A stretch of DNA of 64,000 bases from an uncultured Selenomonadales bacterium (GTDB lineage Bacteria > Bacillota > Negativicutes > Selenomonadales > Selenomonadaceae). The stretch's first letter is position 1. Every line of letters begins with the position of its first letter. Of the stretch, positions 52,637 to 60,756 are shown in pieces. The notes below the pieces were generated by a model, which saw only the letters and a list, made by a program, of their open reading frames with translations, ran no database searches and was not told where the DNA came from. The stretch lies in contig CAMZHX010000007.1 of assembly GCA_947307055.1 (NCBI GenBank), positions 62,001-126,000 of the forward strand, read 5' to 3'. The translations under genes and the position numbers were made by a program.

Positions 52637-53874
52637 TATCTCTGCTCCAATTTTATATTCAATCTGAGCGGCCCAATCGAAGTCGTTTCGTCGCGAGCCG
52701 TCGCCGTCAATAAAACTTCGCCCTTCGCTGTCATCAACGAATCAAGAATTTCATAAAGTTGCGTGCCGTCCATACTCCCGACGCTCCCCGTTAGCGGGTC
52801 TGCCAAACTGCCTTTCTCGACCGCGATTTGATTTATCTCTGTCAGGAAGTCGCGCAAAATTATTTCGGGCTGATTCTCTTCGCTGATTTCGTACGCCTTC
52901 GACAGAATGACTTCGCCCTTCTTGAAAACTAAATTATTCGGATAAAGTTCGAGCCGACTGCGCACGGGTTCGCCGCGAACAAGATTGCCCGCCGCCGTGA
53001 TTCTCAAAACCATATCGCGCCCGCTCGATTCAATCTCCGCAATCACGCGCTGCAATTCCGGCTGATACATCCAAACCGAATTATCCTCATCGCCGCCGAA
53101 TCGTTGAATCAAAATTTGCGTCGCCTGTTCGGCCAGCGCGTTAATATCATTGGAAATTTCTTCGGCAGTCTGCCCGCCGCGTATGATTCCGCTTGCTAAA
53201 ACTTCGCCCGCACGCAATGTTATATCGCCCTCACGAATCGCAATGATTCCATCGCGCAGACGTTTATTGCGTTCTTCAAGCTCGCTGTTATCGGAGGAAA
53301 GTTTTTCGTTGTCGGAAGAAAGTTTTTCGTTATCGGCGGTCAACGTCACGTTGAATTCACCTAGCTTTTTATTGTCAGCCTCAAGCGTGGCATTAGTTCC
53401 GGAAAGAGTTTCGTTTTGCGCGGAAAGTTCGGAGTTAGTCGCCTCAAGCCGCTCGTTACCCTCCTTGAGCCGTTTGGATTCTTCGCGCAAACCTTCCTGT
53501 TCGGATTTGAGCGCGACAATTTCTTCCTTCGACTCGCGCAAATTATCATTAGCCTTTTCAAATTCCGATTGCGCTAGGGAAAGATTTTCTGTCGCCTCGT
53601 CGAGTTCTTTTAGAGTCAAGTCCATAGTCTGCCGCAATTCTTCCATGCCGAATAAGGCCGTGCGAACATTTTCGGAGATGAGTGCCATAAAGCCGATTGA
53701 CAAGCCCGTTATCAGGCAGCCCGTCACGACAGTTACAATCATTGACGTGTGGCGCGGACGTAAGCCCAATATTGATAGGCGTTTCTTGCCGATTTTCGTG
53801 CCGAGCTTGTCGCCGATAAACGCTATCGCCCCGCCCGTCACTATCATCACCAGTATTAAATAAATTCCTTCCAA
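52636..53874 (-). CDS. DUF3084 membrane coiled-coil protein
   Basis: The 412-residue protein has two N-terminal membrane helices (residues 3-22 and 45-68), then a long coiled coil at about 75-215 with near-repeats (DNEKLSSDNEKLSSDN). The C-terminal domain contains VLASGIIRGGQTAEEISNDINALAEQA, which fits DUF3084. The family occurs in Negativicutes and cyanobacteria; function unknown. The TTG at 53874 has GGAGGT six bases upstream. It follows relA after a heptad repeat hairpin and leads into yqgF-like and tolC, probably as one message. Confidence 0.88.
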   Translation of the reverse strand: MEGIYLILVMIVTGGAIAFIGDKLGTKIGKKRLSILGLRPRHTSMIVTVVTGCLITGLSIGFMALISENVRTALFGMEELRQTMDLTLKELDEATENLSLAQSEFEKANDNLRESKEEIVALKSEQEGLREESKRLKEGNERLEATNSELSAQNETLSGTNATLEADNKKLGEFNVTLTADNEKLSSDNEKLSSDNSELEERNKRLRDGIIAIREGDITLRAGEVLASGIIRGGQTAEEISNDINALAEQATQILIQRFGGDEDNSVWMYQPELQRVIAEIESSGRDMVLRITAAGNLVRGEPVRSRLELYPNNLVFKKGEVILSKAYEISEENQPEIILRDFLTEINQIAVEKGSLADPLTGSVGSMDGTQLYEILDSLMTAKGEVLLTATARDETTSIGPLRLNIKLEQR

Positions 53875-53892
53875 TCAAACACCTCCAAAAGG

Positions 53893-53975
53893 CAATGCGT
53901 AATTCGTAATGCGTAATGCGTAATGAAGAGAGAGTTTTTTTAATTGCGCATTACGCATTGCGCATTTCTAATTGC
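53893..53975. repeat. Heptad repeat pair in inverted orientation at the end of relA
   Basis: Left arm CAATGCG-TAATTCG-TAATGCG-TAATGCG-TAATGAA (53893-53927), then about 14 bases, then the inverted arm (53942-53975) ending TTTCTAATTGC. The relA TAA stop (53953-53951) is inside the inverted arm. Arrangement and end sequences match the element at 8201-8275. Confidence 0.88.
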
Positions 53976-56182
53976 TTCTTCATCGGGCGCGTGACGCTGT
54001 AAACATTTTCGACGCGCCGCAATTTATTAAGAACCGTTTCTACCTGCGCGGCGTTCTGAACCTCAATCCCAAGATTAACCGTCGAAGTCTTATTAGTTTT
54101 ATTGGGCACGGCGTGTATCGAGTGCAGATTGAGCTTCATTTCGGCGGGCACCGCGATTAGGTCGGCAAGGACGCCCGTTTTATCCGCGCAGACAACTTCA
54201 AGCTCGACGTTGTAAAGCGTATTGCTCGCCGTGTCCCAACTGACCTCAATCATGCGATTAATATCGGAGACGCCGTTTAAAATGTTCGGGCAATCGGCGC
54301 GGTGAATCGAAACTCCATGCCCGCGCGTTATATAGCCGGAAATTTCATCGCCAGGAATAGGATTGCAACACTTCGCGAGCCGCACAAAATATCCGCGTTC
54401 GCCCTCGACCAATACGCCGCTTTCAGAGCTATCTTGCTTGCGTTCGGGGATTTTTTTAATCTCGGCTAAGAGCGCGGAGACATCAGGCGAATTATTATCG
54501 GCCATTTCTTTTTTATGCATCTCGACGAGCTTTGTTATCACCGAGTGAACCGAAGTCCCGCCGTAACCAATGCCCGCTAACAAGTCGTCTTCGTCGGCAA
54601 TGTTCATGCGCTTAGCGATTTTCTCTAGCCGATTTTCTTTAAGCAAATCTTTTGGCACGTAGCCGAGTTTTTTGAGTTCAGTCTCAATCATCTCGCGCCC
54701 ATGCTCGATATTTTCTTCGCGATTCTCCTTTTTGAACCACGACCGAATTTTACTGCGCGTATCACTCGACGCGACGATATTTAACCAATCGCGGCTGGGG
54801 CCATTGTTTGAACGATTCGTCACGACCTCGACAAAATCGCCATTTTGCAACTTGTATTCGAGCGGAACAATTTTTCCATTGACCTTCGCGCCTACGCAAT
54901 GATGACCAACTTCGGTATGAATCCTGTAGGCAAAGTCAATCGGGTTGGAACCTTTCGGCAGGACGACCAAATCCCGTCCGGGTGTGAAGACAAAAACTTC
55001 GTCGCTGAAAAAATCCAACTTCAACGCCTCAAGATATTCTTTCGGGTCTTTGATTTCCTTTTGCAACTTCGCCATTTGACGCAGCCACGAAATTTTTTGG
55101 TCTCTATCGCTATTGGCAGCTTTGGACGCGCCACTTTCCTTGTACTTCCAATGAGCCGCCACTCCGTATTCCGAAATTTTATGCATTGCGAAAGTCCTAA
55201 TCTGAATTTCGAGCGGGTAACCCAACGCCATAACGGTCGTGTGCAACGAGCGATAGCCATTACTTTTGGGCATAGCGATATAGTCTTTGAACCTGCCTGG
55301 AATCGGTCGCCACTTAGCATGAATCACGCCCAAGACATTATAGCAGTCCTTCACGTCGTCGACCAAAATCCGCACCGCCGACAAGTCATAAATTTCGCCA
55401 ATGCCTTTATGATCGCGCATCATTTTTTTGTAAATGCTATAGAAATGTTTAGCGCGCCCCGTTATCGAAGCGTGAATTTCCAATTCGTCGAACTCCTCCT
55501 CAATCAGCCGCACCGCCTCGCTTATATAAATTTGCCGCTCGCGTCGTTTCTGCTTGACGTGTTCGACCAACTCATAATAAATATCCGGCTCAAGGTAGCG
55601 CAGGCATAAATCTTCCAGCTCCCATTTGATATTTGATATGCCCAAGCGATTTGCCAGCGGCGCGTAAAGTTCCATAGTCTCTTGAGCGATTCGTTTACGT
55701 TTATCTTCGCGCATGAATTTTAGCGTTCGCATGTTGTGCAGGCGGTCGGCTAGTTTTATCAGAATGACCCGCAAATCTTTTGCCGTCGCGATTATCAATT
55801 TCCTATACGCTTCGATTTGCTGTTGCTCTTTGGTCTTGAAGTATATTTGTCCGATTTTCGTCACGCCGTCGATTAGCAGCGCGATTTCGTCGCCGAACAT
55901 GTCTTGAATTTCTTCGAGCGTAAAAAGTGTATCTTCAACTACATCGTGCAGGAGCGCGGCGGCAATCGTGGTGTCATCTAGTTGGAGTTCCGCCAAAATC
56001 ATTGCGACGTTGAGCGGGTGATTTATATACGGCTCGCCCGATGCGCGGGTTTGTCCGGCGTGACCTTCTTTGGCGACCAGATACGCTCGCTCTATCAAGC
56101 CAAAATCCGCGTCGGGTTGATAACTTTTGACCGTGTCCATTATAAGGTTTATTGTGACGGGTGGTTTGCCCTTATCGTTCAT
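53951..56182 (-). CDS. relA: Bifunctional (p)ppGpp synthetase/hydrolase
   Basis: The 743-residue Rel protein makes and degrades the stringent-response alarmone. Domains in order: HD hydrolase with intact AALLHDVVEDT, synthetase with NGYRSLHTTV and LEIQIRTFAMH, TGS (VFTPGRDLVVLPKG), a conserved-cysteine region (AKCCNPIPGDEI) and a C-terminal ACT domain. Both catalytic centres look complete. The final residues, KKQLEMRNA, and the stop come from the heptad repeat. GGAGGCGATAAG precedes the ATG. Confidence 0.96.
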   Translation of the reverse strand: MNDKGKPPVTINLIMDTVKSYQPDADFGLIERAYLVAKEGHAGQTRASGEPYINHPLNVAMILAELQLDDTTIAAALLHDVVEDTLFTLEEIQDMFGDEIALLIDGVTKIGQIYFKTKEQQQIEAYRKLIIATAKDLRVILIKLADRLHNMRTLKFMREDKRKRIAQETMELYAPLANRLGISNIKWELEDLCLRYLEPDIYYELVEHVKQKRRERQIYISEAVRLIEEEFDELEIHASITGRAKHFYSIYKKMMRDHKGIGEIYDLSAVRILVDDVKDCYNVLGVIHAKWRPIPGRFKDYIAMPKSNGYRSLHTTVMALGYPLEIQIRTFAMHKISEYGVAAHWKYKESGASKAANSDRDQKISWLRQMAKLQKEIKDPKEYLEALKLDFFSDEVFVFTPGRDLVVLPKGSNPIDFAYRIHTEVGHHCVGAKVNGKIVPLEYKLQNGDFVEVVTNRSNNGPSRDWLNIVASSDTRSKIRSWFKKENREENIEHGREMIETELKKLGYVPKDLLKENRLEKIAKRMNIADEDDLLAGIGYGGTSVHSVITKLVEMHKKEMADNNSPDVSALLAEIKKIPERKQDSSESGVLVEGERGYFVRLAKCCNPIPGDEISGYITRGHGVSIHRADCPNILNGVSDINRMIEVSWDTASNTLYNVELEVVCADKTGVLADLIAVPAEMKLNLHSIHAVPNKTNKTSTVNLGIEVQNAAQVETVLNKLRRVENVYSVTRPMKKQLEMRNA

Positions 56183-56281
56183 CTTATCGCCTCCTATCCC
56201 CGTTTTGATTGTACAATTCTTTATTCAAACTGTCTACAAAAAAAATAACCGCGCAGATTTTTTTCTACGCAGTTTGCAAAT

Positions 56282-58348
56282 TTACATTTTCAGCGAACGC
56301 CGCTTAACCTCTTCGGTCAGCGAAATTATTTTATCGCTCGCCGGCTCCCGATATTCTGACTTCCGGCTTTCCAATCTGAATGTTCGCGAGTTGTTCAGCT
56401 CCAATTTATTTTTCGGGCGCGGTAGCTCGAATGTATTTTTTTCCGCGTCGATTATCAGCAAGCCGAGTTCCTCGAAAATTTTTATCACGCCGTCGAAACT
56501 GTACGTCGATAAATCTTTCCCGCTCTGGCTATTGAATTCCTTGACGAGCGCGCACAAATTAAATTTCTCGGTGACACTCCGCGCCTTGCGTAAGTAATTG
56601 TAAATCTCCAGCAGTTGGTCTCGCTCCAAAATCGCCTCGCCGGTCTCGGTCGGCTCCAAACTCGAAATGTTGCATTGAATCCGGACTTCGTCTTTCCACT
56701 CGTTTATTTCGGGTTCGTAGGCGATGTCAATCGATTCGTTCTCGACCAATGGCGCGAGATTCCCACAACTCCACGCGACCGCACGAATATTTTTTTCCGC
56801 ATCAATAATGAAGCTCAAATGCGCACCGTCCTTGCCGATTGTCCGCGCATTGCTCCCGCGAAAATTTTTATACGCCAAGACCGGTCGCGGATTGCCTATG
56901 CCATACGGCTCAAACTTGTTAAACTCTTGCGCGACCTCCAAAGTTATCTGCGCGGGGTCGACGAGCGCATCGACATGCAAAATCGGCTGAAAATCTTCGT
57001 CGCTCAACTTCGCCCGAACGTATTCATCAAAGCGCGTCGCGAACTCTTCAACATTTTTCGCCGATATGCTTAGGCCTGCCGCTTGCGAGTGTCCGCCGTA
57101 TTGCTCGAAAAGTTCGGCCATTGAGTCGAGAGCATTTTTCATGTGCAATGTTGAAATGCTCCGGCAAGACCCGCGATAATTTATCCCGTCCTGCGTCGTC
57201 AGAATTATCGTCGGCAAGTTGTATCGCTCAACCAATTTCGACGCCGTCAGCCCGATTACACCTTCCAACCAACCTTCGCCCGCCACTACTAACGAATTCA
57301 AATTGCCGCCGCGTTCGGAGCGCATAACTCGGACTTTTTCTTCCGCTTCTGACAAAATTTTTTCTTCAATCTCTTTGCGCTTCTGATTCATTTTGTTTAA
57401 TCGCCGCGCCAAAACTCTTGCTTCTTCTTCGTCTTCCATTAAAAGAAGTTTCAGACCCTCGCTGGCCTCTCTCAAACGCCCGACTGAGTTTAATCGCGGC
57501 GCGATTTGAAAGGCGACGTGACCCGCAGAAATTTTTTTATTAGCAAGCCCCGTCGAACTCACCAAAGCTTTAAGGCCTATGCAATCACTATCGCGCATTA
57601 TCTTTAAGCCCATGCGGACAATTTTGCGATTCTCACCGACAAGCTGGACTAAATCGGCGACAGTCGCGAGCGCGGCAATTTCAATGTCGGTCGTGTAGCT
57701 TTGAACGTCGACGCCGTTAAATTCCTGCGCGAGGGCTTGACTGATTTTGAATGCGACACCTGCTCCGCACAAATTTTTTTCGGGATAGGGACAGCCCTTC
57801 TGATTGGGATTGACGACCGCGACCGCCGATTGAATTTTGTCGAGCGCGGGCAGGTGGTGGTCGGTGACTATCACGTCGAGCAAATCTTTGACCGCGAAAA
57901 TTTCTTTCTCGTTAGTGATTCCGCAATCGACGCTGATTAGAAGTTCGGCACCATCGGCGGCAATTTTTTGCAAGGCGGGGACGTTCAGCCCGTAACCTTC
58001 CGAGCGCGCCGGAATATAACTTTCGACATTCGCGCCGAATTTCCTAAGCGTCCGAATCAAAATCGCCGACGCGCTCATTCCGTCAACGTCGTAATCTCCA
58101 TAGACGCAAATTTTTTCGCCGGCGTCAAGAGCCTTTTTGATTCTGTCGACAGCCTCGCGCATTCCCAACATCAAAAACGGGTCGTGAAATGGCGCGGCTT
58201 CGGGCTCCAAATAATTTTTTGCCGATTGTGCATCCCTTATCCCGCGCTGATATAAAACTTTAGCTGTCAACTCGCTGATTCCGAGTTCGCTCGCAATCTC
58301 TTGTACGTCGTATGAGTTCGCCTCTTTGACAATCCACTTTTTACGCAT
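56282..58348 (-). CDS. recJ: Single-stranded-DNA-specific exonuclease RecJ
   Basis: The 688-residue 5'-3' exonuclease works in recombination and mismatch repair. The DHH phosphoesterase motifs are seen in CVYGDYDVDGMSAS and VTDHHLPA; the DHHA1 motif includes GGHSQAAGLSI. The C-terminus extends past the core, as in Firmicute RecJ. I prefer the ATG at 58348, eight bases after GGAG; a TTG at 58354 is too close. recJ before relA is a common order in Firmicutes. Confidence 0.94.
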   Translation of the reverse strand: MRKKWIVKEANSYDVQEIASELGISELTAKVLYQRGIRDAQSAKNYLEPEAAPFHDPFLMLGMREAVDRIKKALDAGEKICVYGDYDVDGMSASAILIRTLRKFGANVESYIPARSEGYGLNVPALQKIAADGAELLISVDCGITNEKEIFAVKDLLDVIVTDHHLPALDKIQSAVAVVNPNQKGCPYPEKNLCGAGVAFKISQALAQEFNGVDVQSYTTDIEIAALATVADLVQLVGENRKIVRMGLKIMRDSDCIGLKALVSSTGLANKKISAGHVAFQIAPRLNSVGRLREASEGLKLLLMEDEEEARVLARRLNKMNQKRKEIEEKILSEAEEKVRVMRSERGGNLNSLVVAGEGWLEGVIGLTASKLVERYNLPTIILTTQDGINYRGSCRSISTLHMKNALDSMAELFEQYGGHSQAAGLSISAKNVEEFATRFDEYVRAKLSDEDFQPILHVDALVDPAQITLEVAQEFNKFEPYGIGNPRPVLAYKNFRGSNARTIGKDGAHLSFIIDAEKNIRAVAWSCGNLAPLVENESIDIAYEPEINEWKDEVRIQCNISSLEPTETGEAILERDQLLEIYNYLRKARSVTEKFNLCALVKEFNSQSGKDLSTYSFDGVIKIFEELGLLIIDAEKNTFELPRPKNKLELNNSRTFRLESRKSEYREPASDKIISLTEEVKRRSLKM

Positions 58349-58416
58349 GTTCAATTCTCCTTTGCCGCCCGATTTTACAATGCTTTAGCGAAACTGTCCA
58401 CACATGGATTTTCGCC

Positions 58417-58447
58417 TTGACTTGAAGTTGACTTTAGCTGATAAAAT
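58417..58447 (+). promoter_or_regulatory. MerR-type promoter and operator of the adhR-like gene
   Basis: TTGACT (58417-58422) and TAAAAT (58442-58447) are 19 bases apart, the long spacer typical of MerR-controlled promoters. The spacer contains the imperfect dyad CTTGAAGTTGACTTTAG (58421-58437), close to operators of the AdhR/NmlR group. This suggests autoregulation. Confidence 0.7.
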
Positions 58448-58477
58448 CGAAATAGAAGTTTTTTAGGGGGGATAAGT

Positions 58478-58834
58478 ATGACGATTGGCGAAGTCAGCGA
58501 AAAATACGGAATGACGACGGATACCTTGAGATATTATGAGCGAATCGGCTTGATTCCGCCCGTGCCGCGCAAAAAGAATGGGATTCGCGACTACGACGAA
58601 AAAGCTTGCGGGTGGGTCTCTCTGGTCAAGTGTATGAGGAGTGCAGGCGTTCAGATTGAACCGCTCATCGAATACGTCGCACTCGTCCAAGCTAACACGG
58701 GGCTTGAGCGTCGCAAAAATATTCTGCTCGAACAAAGGGAAAAGCTCCTCGCGCAAGCCGAACAGTTGCGCTCGACTATCGAACTGCTCAACTATAAAAT
58801 CGAACACTACACAGAAATGATTCCAAAAAAATAA
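58478..58834 (+). CDS. AdhR-like MerR family regulator
   Basis: The 118-residue regulator has the MerR helix-turn-helix (TIGEVSEKYGMTTDTLRYYERIGLIPP), the RKKNGIRDYDE wing and a C-terminal dimerising coil. The block around Cys52 (LVKCMRSAGVQIEPLIEYVAL) is very like AdhR of Bacillus, where the cysteine senses aldehydes. An aldehyde or electrophile response is therefore likely. No adhA-type dehydrogenase is adjacent; the nearest gene on the strand is the dcu carrier 130 bases on. That gap holds a weak hairpin (58834-58868) and otherwise nothing clear. Confidence 0.88.
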   Translation: MTIGEVSEKYGMTTDTLRYYERIGLIPPVPRKKNGIRDYDEKACGWVSLVKCMRSAGVQIEPLIEYVALVQANTGLERRKNILLEQREKLLAQAEQLRSTIELLNYKIEHYTEMIPKK

Positions 58835-58964
58835 AGCTTAGTCGGTCTCGCAAGCGCGGGGCTTTTTATTTTATGATAAATGCGTCCTATGTTGCAGGAA
58901 TTGCCCGAAAAGCAACGAATAATTTTTGCGATACCAACAAATTTTTTGAGAGAGGTGAACCTTT

Positions 58965-60305
58965 ATGGAAATGTTTCTAGGGTTCGTCGTGTTATTGGCG
59001 TGTTTAATCGTCGGCGTGCGACACGGCGGAATCGGGCTGGCCGTCATAAGCGGTATAGGTCTCGTAATTTTTACATTTGTCTTCGGCTACAAGCCCGGCA
59101 CGCCGCCAATCGACGTTATGCTGACGATTTTGGCGGTTGTCACCTGCGCGGGTTTTCTACAAACTTCGGGCGGCTTAACGGTCATGCTCAAGTACGCGGA
59201 AAAATTCCTGCGCAACAATCCAAAGCACGTCACAATTCTCGCGCCGCTCACGACGTGGTTTTTAACGGTCTTATGCGGCACAGGGCACGTCGTCTATACG
59301 ATGTTCCCGATTATCTACGACATAGCGATTAAACAGAACATACGCCCCGAACGTCCTATGGCGGTGGCGTCGGTGGCGTCGCAGATGGGGATCTGCGCGT
59401 CGCCGGTCTCGGTCGCTATAGTTTCAATCGTCGGCTTCATGGCGGCGGCAGGGCATAACTATTCCGTCCTGCAACTTTTAGCGGTCGCTATGCCCGCAAC
59501 TGGTATTGGCGTATTAGTCGCGGCTCTTTGGAGTTATCGTCGCGGCAAAGACCTCGACAAGGACGAAGCCTTCCAAGAATTCATCAAAGACCCGACCAAC
59601 CGCGATTATGTCTACGGCGAATCCGAATCCCTGCTCAATAAGGAATTGCCGCCAAGTTTCTATCACGCAATGTATATTTTCTTCGGCGGAATTATCGTTA
59701 TTGCGGCTCTGGGCAATTTCCCCGACTTGTTGCCGCACTTCCCGAACGCTAAGGGCGATTTAAAACCGATTTCAATGACTCAAGTTATCCAAATGGTTAT
59801 GTTGCTCGTGGCGGCGATTATTCTTTTCGTCTGCAAAGTCAAAGCTAAAGACGTTGGCAACAGTCAAGTTTTCAAATCGGGTATTGTCGCGCTCGTCTCG
59901 GTTTACGGCGTCGCGTGGATGGCTAACACTTGCTTTGCGGCGCATATGGATTTCTTGAAAGAGTTCTTAGGCAATGCGGTCGCCGAATACCCTTGGGCAT
60001 TTGCTATCATCGCGTTCTTGACTTCTAAGCTTGTCAACTCGCAAGCGGCGGCTATTGCAATCGTGTTCCCTATGGCTTTGAGCGTCGGCATGGATCCTGT
60101 TATTATCATGTCGTTTATCAGCGCGTGCTATGGTTACTTCTTCCTTCCGACTTATCCTTCCGACTTGGCGTGCATAGGCTTTGACCGTTCGGGCACGACG
60201 CGCATTGGCAAATACATTTTGAATCACTCCTTCATGATTCCTGGTCTTATCGGCGTCATAAGTGGTTGCTGTGTTGGCTTCGTTATGGCTCACATAGTCT
60301 TGTAA
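58965..60305 (+). CDS. Anaerobic C4-dicarboxylate transporter (DcuA/DcuB family)
   Basis: The 446-residue carrier has about 11 hydrophobic segments. In anaerobes this family exchanges fumarate or aspartate for succinate. Signature stretches are VVTCAGFLQTSGGLTVML, LCGTGHVVYTMFPIIYD, RPERPMAVASVASQMGICASPVS and FFLPTYPSDLACIGFDRSGTTRIG. It fits succinate-producing metabolism. GAGAGGTG precedes the ATG. It ends in a strong terminator. Whether it is DcuA or DcuB cannot be decided. Confidence 0.93.
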   Translation: MEMFLGFVVLLACLIVGVRHGGIGLAVISGIGLVIFTFVFGYKPGTPPIDVMLTILAVVTCAGFLQTSGGLTVMLKYAEKFLRNNPKHVTILAPLTTWFLTVLCGTGHVVYTMFPIIYDIAIKQNIRPERPMAVASVASQMGICASPVSVAIVSIVGFMAAAGHNYSVLQLLAVAMPATGIGVLVAALWSYRRGKDLDKDEAFQEFIKDPTNRDYVYGESESLLNKELPPSFYHAMYIFFGGIIVIAALGNFPDLLPHFPNAKGDLKPISMTQVIQMVMLLVAAIILFVCKVKAKDVGNSQVFKSGIVALVSVYGVAWMANTCFAAHMDFLKEFLGNAVAEYPWAFAIIAFLTSKLVNSQAAAIAIVFPMALSVGMDPVIIMSFISACYGYFFLPTYPSDLACIGFDRSGTTRIGKYILNHSFMIPGLIGVISGCCVGFVMAHIVL

Positions 60306-60322
60306 TTATCAACTTGAAAAAT

Positions 60323-60356
60323 AAAATCGCTCGTCGAAGGTGGCGGGCGATTTTTT
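60323..60356 (+). terminator. Rho-independent terminator of the dcu gene
   Basis: AAAATCGCTCG (60323-60333) pairs with CGGGCGATTTT (60344-60354) and is followed by more T. Confidence 0.82.
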
Positions 60357-60361
60357 CATTC

Positions 60362-60389
60362 CTAACTACTAACTCCTAACTACTAACTG
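60362..60389. repeat. CTAACTA-type heptad array next to hinT
   Basis: CTAACTA, CTAACTC, CTAACTA, CTAACTG. It lies four bases past the hinT stop, between converging genes. It is the same family as 6847-6862. Confidence 0.8.
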
Positions 60390-60393
60390 CCTT

Positions 60394-60741
60394 TCAGCCT
60401 GGCGGCCAAGTCATTTTTCTTTTGGCGAGGAAGTGAACGTGTAAATGCGGAACGGTTTGCCCACCGTCCTTGCCTGTGTTCATGATGAGGCGAAAGCCCT
60501 TTTCAGCGACGCCGAGTTCGTTAGCGAGTTTAGGCACCACGTCAACGAAAATGTGCGCGGCGAGTTCTTTATCTTCCGCTTGAAAATGCGCGACGCTCTG
60601 AATGTGTTTCTTCGGGACAATCAGAATATGCACGGGGGCTTTGGGCGACAGGTCTTTAAACGCAATAACCGTGTCGTCCTCGTAAACTTTTTGCGAAGGA
60701 ATTTCTCCCGCCGCAATCTTGCAGAAAATACAATCAGCCAT
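60394..60741 (-). CDS. hinT: HIT-family nucleotide hydrolase HinT
   Basis: The 115-residue purine nucleoside phosphoramidase-type protein has the histidine triad in PHLHVHFLA and the N-terminal CIFCKIAAGEIPSQKVYEDD block with zinc-type cysteines. AGGAGGTTTTAAA precedes the ATG. It is probably cotranscribed after the polytopic membrane protein and sirtuin genes, which lie upstream on the same strand with short gaps. Confidence 0.95.
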   Translation of the reverse strand: MADCIFCKIAAGEIPSQKVYEDDTVIAFKDLSPKAPVHILIVPKKHIQSVAHFQAEDKELAAHIFVDVVPKLANELGVAEKGFRLIMNTGKDGGQTVPHLHVHFLAKRKMTWPPG

Positions 60742-60756
60742 TTTAAAACCTCCTAA

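Noticed and set aside
54845-55609. Long plus-strand open frame of 254 residues opposite relA
   Set aside because: It lies fully inside the Rel coding region and has no recognisable domain.
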